From Nothophaeocryptopus gaeumannii (lineage: Eukaryota > Ascomycota > Dothideomycetes > Mycosphaerellales > Mycosphaerellaceae), in contig JASISA010000027.1 in NCBI GenBank assembly GCA_031771865.1, positions 186,001 to 250,000 of the forward strand: a stretch of 64,000 nt of DNA, given 5' to 3'. Of the stretch, positions 10,823-21,211 are shown in pieces (position 1 is the stretch's first letter; every line of letters begins with the position of its first letter). The translations under genes and the position numbers were made by a program. Under the pieces are notes generated by a model, which was not told the DNA's origin, searched no databases, and worked only from the letters and a program-made list of their open reading frames with translations.

Positions 10823-11644
10823 ATGACGACACCAGCAGCATGGCAACAGAGCGCTCAGGCCCAACCAACAGTATCAGACAGACTACCAAGAGAAGTCACT
10901 GAATGTCTGCGAAACGCCAGATTCGTACGTCTACGAGCTGTCACACGACACCACATTCATAATCATTGACACTTGATACAGCTCCACCTCGCAACATGCA
11001 CCTCCAACATCCCACATGTCTCGCTCATGAACTACACGTACCTACCCTCTCATCCCTTTCCGTCGGACTCCCGCCTCTCCGCTGGCCCTACAATCGTCAT
11101 GACCTCCAATCCAAGCTCCAAGAAGACGTTGAATCTGCTCTCCAATCCCAACGTATCCCTTCTCGTCCATGACTGGGTCTCCTCCCGACCACCAAACACC
11201 CTCTCCGGCGCCGACCGCGAGCGCTCCCCCGCAGGTGGGCCTCGAAGCTCGCTAGCCGCCATGCTCATGCAGATGAACAGCACAGCCGTCTCCAGCAACA
11301 GCATCACGATCAACGGTGAAGCCTACGTGCTTGAAGGCGGGACTGAAGAAGAGCGATGGTGTAAAGAACAACATCTGGCGAACAATACCTTTGAGGACGC
11401 GAATGGGAATCCTTCGGAGGAGTCGTTCGGGACGGGTCTGACAAGGACGATGTCTGGTCCAGGACAGGGATTTGGGGATAGCGGAAAGGAGGCGTATATT
11501 GAAGGGGAGAATGTGAGGGTGGTGATTGTGAGGATTAAGGATGGGAGGATTAGTGATTGGAAGGGGAATGTGAAGGATTGGGCGCTGGAAGGTGCGAATG
11601 GACAGGAGGCGCCGAGGGTCAATGGGATACCGGTTGCAGCATGA
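10823..11644 (+). CDS. Pyridoxamine 5'-phosphate oxidase-like FMN-binding split-barrel protein
   Basis: Two exons, 10823-10924 and 10982-11644, with a 57-nt GTACGT...CAG intron; 254 residues. The splice joins CLRNARF to LHLATCTSNIPHVSLMNYTY, the first strands of a PNPOx-like barrel; TIVMTSNPSSKKTLNLLSNP and NVSLLVHDWVSS follow as in fungal proteins related to yeast YLR456W/YPR172W. The middle section (about 120-200) is a longer insert than in bacterial PNPOx, and the C-terminal strands include NVRVVIVRIKDGRISDWKG. Flavin binding and any oxidase activity are inferred from the fold only. It is divergent from the RhoGAP gene. Confidence 0.85.
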
Positions 11645-12767
11645 GCGAGATTGACTGGTGCATGAGGAGGCGCTGATACTGAAAATTTGTTGAGGAGATT
11701 GGAGTCGGCAAGGCTCAAAAATTGGTGTGCACGAAGCATACGGTGAGAGGGGCGAAAACCCTGCTCAAGGGCAAAGCAGAAATATGGTGAGTAAGGTGCA
11801 GCATTTGTCGACAAGATAGCTGACTAGATCTACAGCAGTTCCGCATTCGAAAGCCAGAAGACCGCCCTTTATGAGAGAAGGGCAAACTTCTTTCTGTCCC
11901 AACCGCAGAGGTCTCGCTACAGATGCCACACGAGAACCCAGTGCTACTCGCAAGTGCTTCAGGTCGAGATCTGCTGTTCGAGATCGTGTAGGTGCTTGCG
12001 CAGCTCTTGCCAAGAACATGCATTTCACGAGCAGATTTGCAGATTGATCTCTTTCATGTGAGCCTAACATCAATAGCAATTCATGGTGAATGCACCAGAG
12101 AAAGCCTAAATCCGTGTTCTACATGCGACGGGGATTCATCCGCGCTTACACCAATATTGCGCTCTTTGCGCCTACATACATTTCCGCACATAATTCAGCA
12201 TTCACATCAATGCCCGCGCCATCACACTCAGTATGCGGCAAAAATACGACCATAAGTGATCGAGGGTTGCTAATGTTATCCGACTATTACCGGCAGGTGG
12301 AAGGACGCGGGGTCAAAGAGCTCACAATGTTCATAGGGAGGGGTCAAACGCGTCGACGTCAATTCTCACGCGTCTCGACCGCTAAAGAGACCGTGATGGA
12401 TATCGAATCTTCTCAATCGCAGCGCATCTCAGAAAAGATTCTATAGCAACCTAGGCATAACAGACTGGTATCAGGATGCATGGTAACCGATTTCGAAGCC
12501 AAACGCTCTGCGGCGGAATGCATCCCGGTTGGGTCAACATGTTATACAGGATCAGCAGGGAATAGAGAGCTTCTTAGTTACCTCGGGGTCCGGCTTCTTG
12601 TGAGGAGACATGATCTGGCTGAGCATGAGTGCGGTGGTACACATCTACTCAAAGAAGGGAAGTAATCTTCGTCTCGTATCTCAATCAGGCTCAGCAAATT
12701 CCTATCCTGCCTATCATACATCGAGCAGCCAAATAGGATATTTAAACAAAAGGGAGCAACCATCATC
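11645..12767. other. Intergenic region, 1.1 kb
   Basis: Several frames of 80-120 codons occur on both strands (for example 11765-12079 minus, 12090-12446 plus), but none shows recognisable motifs or consistent splice extension. A TATTTAAA string at 12739-12746 lies just upstream of the dehydrogenase ATG and may be a core-promoter element. Confidence 0.45.
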
Positions 12768-14001
12768 ATGGGCGACCCATCAGTCCAAACCTCCAACATC
12801 GAAACAGTCGCCTACGTAGTCCACGAGAAAAATGGCCCCTTCAAACTCGAAACCATCACCCTAGACGAACTACAACCCAATGAACTCCTCGTCGATATGC
12901 AATACTCCGGCATCTGCCACACCGATATCGTCTTCCAACAAGGAGGGATCCCGATTTGTCCCTTTCCCGCCGTATTCGGCCACGAAGGCGCCGGCACAGT
13001 CCTCGCGCTCGGAAGCAACGTCAACCCAAAACGAAACATCAAAGTCGGCGATAAAGTCCTCTTATCAATCAACTACTGCGAAGAATGTAAATTCTGCAAG
13101 GACGATCATCCCGCGGATTGTATCGAGGGGACCAAGTTGCATTTGACGGGCGTGAGGCCTGATGGGAGCACGGCGGCGAAATTGCAAAGTACGGGGGAAT
13201 CTGTGAGACATCATTTCTTCGGCCAGAGCAGTTTCTCCAAGGTCAGTTTTGTGCAGGAGACGAGTTGCGTCAAGTTACCGGATGATGTTCCGGATGAGAA
13301 TATTCCCGTTTTGGCGGCCATGGGGTGTGGATATCAGACTGGTAAGACAGACCAAAACCATCAAAAGCTGAACTTGGGGAGAAGGGGGGCATTGGCTGAC
13401 TACTAGAATAGGCGCCGGAACGGTAATGAACATCCTCAAACCCCCGCCCGACAGCATCCTCGTCGTCTTCGGCCTCGGCACAGTTGGCCTCACAGCCATC
13501 ATGGCCGCGAAGTATACGGGCGTCCGTCAGATCATCGGAGTGGACATCTACGATCACAAGTTACCACTCGCCAAAGAACTGGGCTGTACGGATGTGATCA
13601 ATTCGCGGAATAGCGAAGATATCGTGAAAACGGTCAAGGAATTGACGGGAAAGAATAATGGCGTCGATTATGCGATCGACTGTACGGGTGTACCAAAGGT
13701 TATTGGAGCCATGTTGAATATGTTGGCTATGAGAGGAACGGCAGCGACAGTCGGTGTGCCGCCGTCCGGGGCGAAGGTGGAATTGGATCCGCTGCAGTAT
13801 CTGCTGGGGAGTCGAGGGTACAAAGGGTGTAGGGAGGGGGATTCGAATCCGCCGGTCTATATTCCGCAGCTTTGTAAAATGCATGCGGCTGGGGAATTTC
13901 CTGTGGAGAAGTTGTGTAAAGTGTATGATTATAAGGATATTGAGGTTGCGCTGCATGATTTGGAGGAGGGCAAAGTGACGAAGCCGGTTATTAAGTGGTA
14001 G
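12768..14001 (+). CDS. Zinc-dependent alcohol dehydrogenase (aryl/benzyl alcohol type)
   Basis: Two exons, 12768-13341 and 13412-14001, split by a 70-nt intron; 387 residues. Zinc-MDR features are all present: catalytic-zinc Cys50 in GICHTD, His72 in GHEGAG and the Cys of MGCGYQTG; the structural-zinc set Cys104, 107, 110 and 118 in CEECKFCKDDHPADC; and the NAD(P) Rossmann glycine motif GLGTVGL. The intron falls exactly inside GYQTGAGTV, restored by splicing. Closest in feel to aryl-alcohol dehydrogenases, but the substrate is not certain. Two acceptor AGs lie 5 nt apart (13406 and 13411); only the second keeps the frame. Convergent with the dioxygenase gene, with only 59 bp between the stops. 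Confidence 0.93.
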
Positions 14002-14060
14002 ATTGAATGGATGGAGCTCAGGGAGATGTATAACCATGTCGTGGTATTGAGAAGAATGTG

Positions 14061-15173
14061 CTATACGGGCTTATCCCCCGCCAGCGTAATCCTCAACATC
14101 CTCCTCCTATAACCATGATAATCATTCAAGGGATAATGTTGTGTGCAGCGGTTGTCCCAGAAGGCGATTGTTCCTGGTGCCCATCTGTGAAAAATCATCA
14201 GTCAGTCACTAATCTCACATCCCTTTCTCATGTCACCACGCACCGTAATCGACATGTGAACTCTGGCTGTACCTGATGTCGAAACAGATACTCCAACAAC
14301 GGCGCGCTCTCTTCTTCTGTCCAGCCTTCGAAGCGGGATGTATGTGCCACATTCACGAAGAGGGCTTTTCGTCCGGTTCCTGGATGCGTCCTCACAACCT
14401 ATGCCACACAGTCAGCTAACAATCTTCCCTCTGCCGTCACTCTTTCCCACCAGCATCTTCTTGTCTGTCAGTCAGTTACTCACCGGGTGTATCTGTTCCG
14501 TATGCTCCGCCCCTCTCCCAGAATCCTTGACTCTATCCTCCCTCGTCTTGGACGCAGCAGCTTTCGCCGAAGACTGTATACACCTCATGCCCTCCAACGT
14601 CTTCTTCAACCCTTCACTCAATGCCTCATAAGCAGCATATTGATTCGCCCACAACGTATCCCCTCCAACATCCGGAATCTCCAGTCCCATCAAAACAGAC
14701 CCCATCGGTGGCTCGGGAAGATAAGTCGTATCAGAATGCCAGACACCACCGAAGTTGGCTCCTGTTTCCGTTTCTTTCTTGAGGATCTGGATGACTTCTG
14801 GATAACCCTCTATCCCTTTGACGAAAGGATATTCGACTGGATTTCCGAAGAAGGAGGTGAAGTGCAGGAATTCAGCTGGGGAGAGGTTTTGGTTGCGGAA
14901 GAAGATGACTTGGTTTGAGAGGAAGACGTCTCGAATCTCTTGGGCATTATCGGTGTTCAGATTGCGGACATCTATGTTTAGGATTTCGGCACCGAGGGAG
15001 CCTGCGGTGCGTTTGATTTCCATTTGAGAGGATATGGAGAGTGGTGTATGTGTTTGTGCGGTTGCTGCTGCTACTGCCGTTGCTAGCCCTCGGCGCTGGA
15101 GTATTTTGTTTGTAAAACATGGTGAAGAGTGAATGCGGGTCGCTGTTCTAAGTAGGCGAGTTGAGAAAGACAT
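14061..15173 (-). CDS. TauD/TfdA-family Fe(II)/2-oxoglutarate dioxygenase with possible mitochondrial leader
   Basis: Three exons, 15173-14484, 14398-14244 and 14184-14061, with introns of 85 and 59 nt; 322 residues. The iron facial triad is visible: His146 and Asp148 in GGVWHSDTTY, and His298 in WDNRCTQHY; YRRRMLRITL holds the 2-oxoglutarate-binding Arg. Splicing restores EFTCRLRWAPGTIAFWDN across intron 2. Family members such as yeast Jlp1 release sulfite from sulfonates or cleave aryloxyalkanoates; the substrate here is unknown. The first 50 residues (SFSTRLLRTATRIHSSP, then QRRGLATAVAAA) are rich in Arg/Ser/Ala and free of acid, typical of a mitochondrial presequence. A shorter start at Met51 would remove it. 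Confidence 0.9.
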
Positions 15174-16038
15174 TCTTGTGGCGCACGCATTCCAAGTGAT
15201 CTAGGAAAATGTTGCCTTCGTACACTTACAGATGCTCACGTTTTGCCACGATATGTCGGATCCAAGGATCTGTTGATCAATGGTGAGGGGTAAGCTGAGT
15301 GTGAAGGCCGTTCAAGCCGAGCACAATGGCTTGCGTCTTCAGGAAGATTCATACTCATCGAGAGAGTGCTCGAAGAGGAATAGACAGCTCGTTGGTTCAA
15401 TGTCTCTCCAAGACTTTGGTCAGTCGGTGTCGCATGGCTTGTTAGGAGAAAGATGGTGCGAGTTGTGAGATGGGAAGGCACGAGAGCGGATCAACTTTCT
15501 TCCACTTTCTTCCTAGCTACAGTAGTTCTAGTTGGAGAGTCTTCTCTCGAGAGTCCTCTGTGCAAATATCAGCATCTCCAACGTGGAGAACGACCACAGA
15601 AGAGACGATATCGACTCATCAGGGCCGTTCCATGTCATCAAATACGAAAGGGGTATCTTGGTATGAACATGTCCGTCTCATACACTGCTATTACATTAAT
15701 CGGCCAGATGTGCTGTATTCGGCGCTATGATCAGTCATCGCCCAAGGACAACTGATTAGCAACGCCAGCTCCATCGCCTCGCAAAAAGATCAAAGAATGC
15801 AAGTGTATACTTCTCTCCAATTCGAAACAATATGCAAAGGTGCTGCCAGATGCGTTACTCTCTCTATTCATTGTGAAACCAAGGTCCCGACGACCGTTGG
15901 CCAGGTATCAAAAGATTCCCAGTCCGTTCCCGTATGTTACAAAGGAAAAAGAATACAGCCTGATTTATACTGTATCTCTTCCTCTATACAACAACCAACT
16001 CCTTCATTTCCCGGATGCCGATGCTATGCAGTAGCCAT
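15174..16038. other. Intergenic region, about 0.9 kb
   Basis: Between the dioxygenase start and the 3' end of the wall-protein gene. Overlapping plus-strand frames of up to 106 codons have no motif. Nothing else recognised. Confidence 0.5.
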
Positions 16039-17008
16039 TTACAAGAAGAGAGCGGCGAAGAGACCGGAGAAACCGACAACAGCGCCAGCAACGGCCTTGG
16101 ATGCAGCTCCAGTGTAGGTGGCTGGGTAGGTGGAGCTAGCAGAAGGAGCACCGGTAGCTGGGACGGTGGCGTTAGAGGAGCCAGTTGGGTAGTATGGGAC
16201 TGGGCTGCCTGGGGTGGAAGCAGAGGCAGAGGTGGCCCAGGTGGCGGAGGAAGAACCGTAGCCTATCAATAGTCAGTATGGACATATTCATGCTTCTGCG
16301 AGGGGTGGAGAATTATGTACCTGGAGCAACTGGGGAGCTGCTTGGGCTGCTGTAGCCTGGAGCAGATGGGGCAGAGGAGCTGCCAACTGGGCTGCCTGGG
16401 GTCGATGGGGTGACCGAAGGAGCGTAAGTTGGGACGGAAGCAGAGCTAGTAGCCTCGGTGGCGGTGCAACCACCTGGGCAGTGGGTGATGGTGAGGGTGG
16501 TGGCAGAGGAGACGGTGTAGGTCTGGCCGCCGTGGGTGAGGGTGGTGGCCTCTGGGCAGTAGGTGGTGAAGGAGGAAACGACGTCAGTCACGGTCTTGTC
16601 ACCGCCGTAGCTTGGGACGGAGGCAGAGGTGGTCACGGCAGACGAAGGACCGTAGCCTTGGAGAAGTTAGCAATGGTCGTCCTTTGACGGATTGAATACG
16701 CATACCTGGAGCAGTAGCAGAGGCAGAAGTGGACGAGCTCTCGGCGGAGCTGGTGGAAGCACCGTAGCCTTGCGATTGTTAGCAAAATCACTCGTCTATA
16801 GATGCTTGATAGCGGTGTACCTGGAGCAGCTGGGGCAGAGCTGGTGGAAGCACCGTAGGCTGTATATTGTCAGCATATTTCCTTCTCCTCTTGCAATTGA
16901 AAATGTACCTGGAGCAGCTGGGGCAGAGCTGGACTCCTCACCGTAAGATGGAGCAACAGCGGCGTAGGCAGAGCCGGCAAGGGCCGCGGCGACGATCTGG
17001 TAACGCAT
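16039..17008 (-). CDS. GPI-anchored, Ser/Thr/Pro-rich cell wall protein with modular mini-exons
   Basis: Five exons: 17008-16909, 16859-16821, 16768-16706, 16656-16321 and 16262-16039, with introns of 49, 52, 49 and 58 nt; 253 residues. All introns are phase 1 and sit at the same place in a repeated Ala-Pro-Gly/Tyr-Gly motif. The protein has a signal peptide (residues 1-17), Ser/Thr/Ala/Pro-rich modules, a cysteine module (FTTYCPEATTLTHGG and LTITHCPGGCT) of the kind found in fungal wall proteins of Sed1/Spi1/CCG-6 type, and a C-terminal hydrophobic tail (AVAGAVVGFSGLFAALFL) after small residues, as for GPI attachment. It should be glycosylated and linked to wall glucan. No catalytic function is expected. 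Exons 2 and 3 encode near-identical YGASTSSA units. Confidence 0.87.
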
Positions 17009-18357
17009 TTTGATTCTGGAGATTAAGTTGATCTGAAAGAGAGACTGTAGTTGGTGAAATTAAGTTGTACGTTGACAGGGCGCTGCTGAAACGAGGGACT
17101 GATGTTGGTGAAGAAGAAGAGAGCGAGGATGATTATAATTGAAGATGACCAGGAGGATGGGCGTACGCTTGTTGATTCGATCCAGACGGCTGACGACACA
17201 CGTGCCATTCGCATAGCCAGGATGCAGGCAATCTCTCAAATTACATGTTCGCAAGTTCCAAGCTGGCTGAGGTCGCTGTTTACAGAGTCGGCCAACCAGC
17301 GAGTGGTACAACTACGGTGGGCACCAGCACGGCGTCTAGTGTCAGACCGTCATTACTCCGACCAGGGCGGAGGATATCCGCTTCGAGCTGTATGGGGCAT
17401 TCAGGGGGGAAGTGAGCGAGCGAACCGATGATCGGCCTGCCAATTGTTGCACGACGTTGGCGGCAAAGAAGTCGATGCATGCGCTTAGACCGGCTTGTAT
17501 TTTTGGAAACGGCCATCTCGAGCCATGTGTTCCGCCGTGTGTCTGTTGCAAACGGCTGCGGTGGAACAAAGATCTGGACTTTCACATGCCTACATTTCGT
17601 CGTCAGGACATGTTGTTCATATCGATGCATGTGCGGACGGAAGCTCAACAACACGGCCAACCGAGAGCAGAACTATTGGATGTGCCGCACAGACAGGTAC
17701 GAGAAAGGAGGATGACTCCGCAGAATACGAGTGTGCCAATTTCCTGACTGCTCCACACCGGGCACAAAGATCAAGCCGCGAGGACGGAGAATGTGGGTAA
17801 AGCGCCGTCAAAGCAGCGACGCGACGCGTGGTGTTCGAGAGGCGCTGGTTGAGGTTCGAAAAAGATAAGCTTCGCCAGTCGCAGGCGTCGCTTGTCACCC
17901 TTCCAGAACACTCAACGGCGAAACAGCGCGGCGCGCCTCGCGATTGGCTGACCTTTAGAGTTATGCACTTCCCCTGAGCGATGGCGTGGCTTCCTGGCTC
18001 GGGCAGCGTCTGTCTGGCCAACATCACCACTCGACCGCCTCCATCGCCAACCACGACTGCATCTACTACTGCATCTACGGCATCTACGCGCCATGTGCCA
18101 CAATATCAACAATACGAGAGGGACCAGTTCACACCGACAGTCCGGCGCTCATTCTGTCGACTGTGCAGTCAATAGCCAATTTGCCACCGGGGATGGTCCA
18201 TTGAGAGTGAACTACCGCTAGGGACAACACGCGACACCGACCTCGCCTGGTCTCCGTTCCAAGGCCACAAAGGCCGTCTTGACCCGAAGCCCGGAGTCCG
18301 CGCCGTCGTGGAGACAGCCTCCGAGGCGAGGAATTCCGCCAAGCTCTCTTTCAACGT
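17009..18357. other. Intergenic region, 1.35 kb
   Basis: Upstream of the wall-protein start and downstream of the monooxygenase stop. Frames of 60-145 codons on both strands overlap one another, are Arg/Ser-rich and carry no motif. A low-complexity CATCTACTACTG-like patch lies at about 18057-18090. Confidence 0.5.
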
Positions 18358-19840
18358 CTAGACACCGTTTCTGCCAACAGCATCTTCAAACCTGCTCACG
18401 GCCTCCTGATTCTGCGCGTCAATGTCCACCCCGTTAGTGTAGATGGATCCTTTCTCAACGATGGCTCTCATCTTCTCCATGTCTTCCAAACGGACACCAG
18501 GCTCGATGCCACAGAAAACGCGACCGAACTGGCGGGATACTTCGACAACTCTTTGAGACCTCGGACGGCGAACCGCATCGTACGCTTCGAGGAGTGCTGG
18601 AATGTCCGAAGAATCTTTCAATTTGGAGAAGAGCGCCGTCAGCGTCGCAGCATCCTCCACAGCCTGAGCAGCGCCGTTCCCTGCCTGGAAGACATCAGCA
18701 AGCAGACTCCATACTGGCAGCGAACTACTCACAAAAGGCATCGTGCAATGAGCTGCATCGCCCATCATGGCCACTCGATTGCGGAAATACGTTGGTGCTG
18801 GATCGTGGTCCTGATCTCACATTAGCTACGTTCGACTCAGCGCATTGCGGTCATCTTACCCAGTACATCAGCCGTATGACTGGACCAACGGCGACTTTCT
18901 GGACATGTTGTCAGCGGACTGTCCGATGGAGTACGTGCTGGGATCGAACACCCACTTCTGTCAGTCTGCGAATGTACTCGCTGCACTCCGCAAATCTTTC
19001 CATGTCGAGCTCGGCGTTGCTTGCATCTTTGCCTTCCGGCGCAAGATAGATCAGGCGGCATTGCAGAACTTGGCCTTTGCGAATCGGCATGTGTGTTACA
19101 TACCCTCGCGGTCCGATCCTAATGCCTACATTTCTGGTCCAGAACTCGTCTATGAAAGGCCTGACCTCGTCCATGGGCATCTCGCGACCCAAAGAGACGT
19201 ACTCGAAACGGTTCTTTGGCGGTACTGCTGGATGGTCCTTCCCAAGGAGGTACTCTCTCGTCTTCGCACGCACGCCTTCAGCACCCAGGGCACAGTCACT
19301 CTCAACCTCAGACCCATCCTCAAAGCTTAGCCTAACGACGCTCCCCTCGTCTTGGATAGAGCTCAACCTCTTCCCAAGTTGGACCTTTCCTCCTCTCTTC
19401 TGAAATACTTTCACATACTCGGCCAGCAGGTCAGACCTTGCGACGGTTTTTCTCGCTTTGGCTGAACCCAGCTCGCCGATGAGTGCTTCTTCATTCGGGC
19501 CGTATGCCATGGAAAGAATTGTCGCGCTTACTGCTTCGGCGTCCTCTGCCGACGTCACAAGCGTGGACGCATCTCGGTAGGCTTGTAAGATCTCGTGATC
19601 GATATTATCCATTGCGCGGATGGCATTCGCATGCATCGCCAGACCTTGACCGACTTTCGAGTATTCGCGTGCGGCCTCGTACACTGACACCTCTAGGTTT
19701 ACTTGACCGACGAGTCCTATCGCCAGGCACAAGCCAGCTACGGCTGTTCAGTATCTTGCGGATAGTATTGTGAGCATTGCCATACCTATTCCGCCTCCGA
19801 CGATAGCCACTCGGACGCGTTCATTGTCTCTCGACCCCAT
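18358..19840 (-). CDS. FAD-dependent monooxygenase (salicylate hydroxylase-like, group A)
   Basis: Five exons: 19840-19786, 19737-18956, 18898-18860, 18810-18733 and 18684-18358; introns 48, 57, 49 and 48 nt; 426 residues. Splicing restores VAIVGGGIAGLCLAIGL (the FAD dinucleotide-binding motif, residues about 11-27), then an exon of only 13 codons, and the second FAD motif NRVAMMGDAAHCTMPFAGNG with the following QAVEDAATL. These are hallmarks of group A flavoprotein hydroxylases that insert oxygen into aromatic rings using NAD(P)H. The substrate is not predictable. There is no signal peptide. Exon boundaries are supported by frame, motif continuity and branch-site-like CTGAC/CTGAT strings. 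The last intron is a multiple of three and free of stops, so its retention would keep the frame. Confidence 0.88.
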
Positions 19841-20639
19841 CGTGGCGACAATTGCTAAACTGACCAGCCAATACTTATTGCAAACAAGATACGTCTTGGA
19901 TTCGAGACCAGCCAATATATGAGCACTGAACAGCGCCCGTACAGCACTCGCATCATCCGTCAGCGCATTCTCAGCACTCTTGACCACATGGAGGATTCGA
20001 TCGCTTCCTTCTCTTCTTCAGCCCTTCCTCAGGCCGAGAGGATGGTTAGAGTTGAAAGCTTATCTTAGCCGTCGGCTGCTCGTCACGTGCAACTGTCCAA
20101 GCTCACGGAGGCAGAGCTCAATGTCCAAGTCAAGTCCACCTCATCGTAAGTGCCTCTTTTAGGCTCAGCACGGAGGTCGATTTCCATCAATGGAAGTAGC
20201 CAACAAAACATTCGCGGACACTCCACTTTCTTGTCGCGAACCTGGAGTCTTTCTGGGATCAAGCTTCTTTTATCATGAATTTCCAGCTACTGCATCCTTG
20301 TCCCTGGTTCGGTCGCGGATGGGGTGAAAGACCGACACCGATATAGTCTCTGGGCCATTTACAATTTCAACTCCATCGGCGCTGCATGCAACGCCTATGA
20401 TCACTCCGGCAGGTTGTTGCGTACCCGCAAGCAGACGTCCGCGAACGCCTAAGCATTGCTTTCATCAGACGCCAATCAGCTGCAGAGAATATGAGTTCAA
20501 ATGATTGCATCCCGGCATCTTACCCAGATGTCAGCGACATGCAGGCAAAATTGACGGGTGACTTCTTAAATGGTACAGCGCAAAGATGTCCGGATATGGT
20601 AGTAGCGACCTCTTCATACCAAGTGCTGACAGACAGTGA
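19841..20639. other. Intergenic region, about 0.8 kb
   Basis: Between the monooxygenase start and the decayed CmcJ/AsaB-like block. A 108-codon plus-strand frame begins at 20491 but runs out of phase with the homologous part downstream. Other frames are short. Confidence 0.45.
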
Positions 20640-21171
20640 CTTGAGCTCCAGTGGATTTACCTACTCGCTGTCGAGACCATCTACGCTCCAGACAACCCAA
20701 CACTCAGCGAAAATGTCAAACACAGTGACCACAACTCTCAAATACCGGCTATGGGTTAGAAAGCTGGAGATTGGGGAGAACATGAAGAGAATGAGGGGAG
20801 GGCAGATGAGAAAGTAGCTCGCCTGGCGCCAGATCCAGATGCTTATAAGGTGAAGGATGAGGCTGGGAATAACGGATATGGACTTTGGTAGGTTGCGAGG
20901 CCGGGGGTAGAGGGGTGGCATCAGTGGTGGTATGCGAGGCACATGGAGCCTGATGAGGTACGTCTTATTCCATGGCTGTGTGTTGATGTGATGATGGGCT
21001 GACTTGTGTTTGTTTGGACAGGCTCTCCTGTTGAAGATTTTCGATTCGAAGAAGACGGTAGCGAGACGGACCCCGCACACGAGTTTCAAGGCCGAAAAAG
21101 ATCATGGACCTGATCGGCATAGTTTGGAAGTGAGGTTTTTTGTGCTGTGGGAAGATCAACCAGTCGATTAA
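20640..21171 (+). pseudogene. CmcJ/AsaB-like hydroxylase/desaturase, decayed 3' part
   Basis: One plus frame reads IYLLAVETIYAPDN, then APDPDAYKVKDEAGNNGYGLW, then GWHQWWYARHMEPDE, and after a 64-nt GTACGT...GGACAG intron (20958-21021) ALLLKIFDSKKTVARRTPHT and LEVRFFVLWEDQ. The pairing of HxWWY-like, (P)DEALL-K-FDS and a late ARRTPHT/SLEVR stretch matches the fungal CmcJ/AsaB group of putative non-haem oxygenases of secondary metabolism. Two in-frame TAG codons break it, at 20757-20759 and 20889-20891, and a TGA at 20637 precedes it. The 5' part is not recognisable. I infer a pseudogene; an unusual intron structure is less likely. Confidence 0.55.
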
Positions 21172-21211
21172 TCCGCAACATGAGGTCCCCCTGTAGAATG
21201 TCCCCTACCAA

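Noticed and set aside
16015..17008. Plus-strand glycine-rich frames opposite the wall protein
   Set aside because: Antisense of the Ser/Thr/Pro-rich exons; composition explained by the sense gene.
17617..18054. 145-codon minus-strand frame upstream of the wall-protein gene
   Set aside because: Overlapped by equally long frames on both strands and without motif or initiation context.
19738..19746. Upstream acceptor AACAG for monooxygenase intron 1
   Set aside because: It would give GGGIAVAGL, disrupting the FAD glycine motif; CCGTAG six bases downstream restores GGGIAGL.
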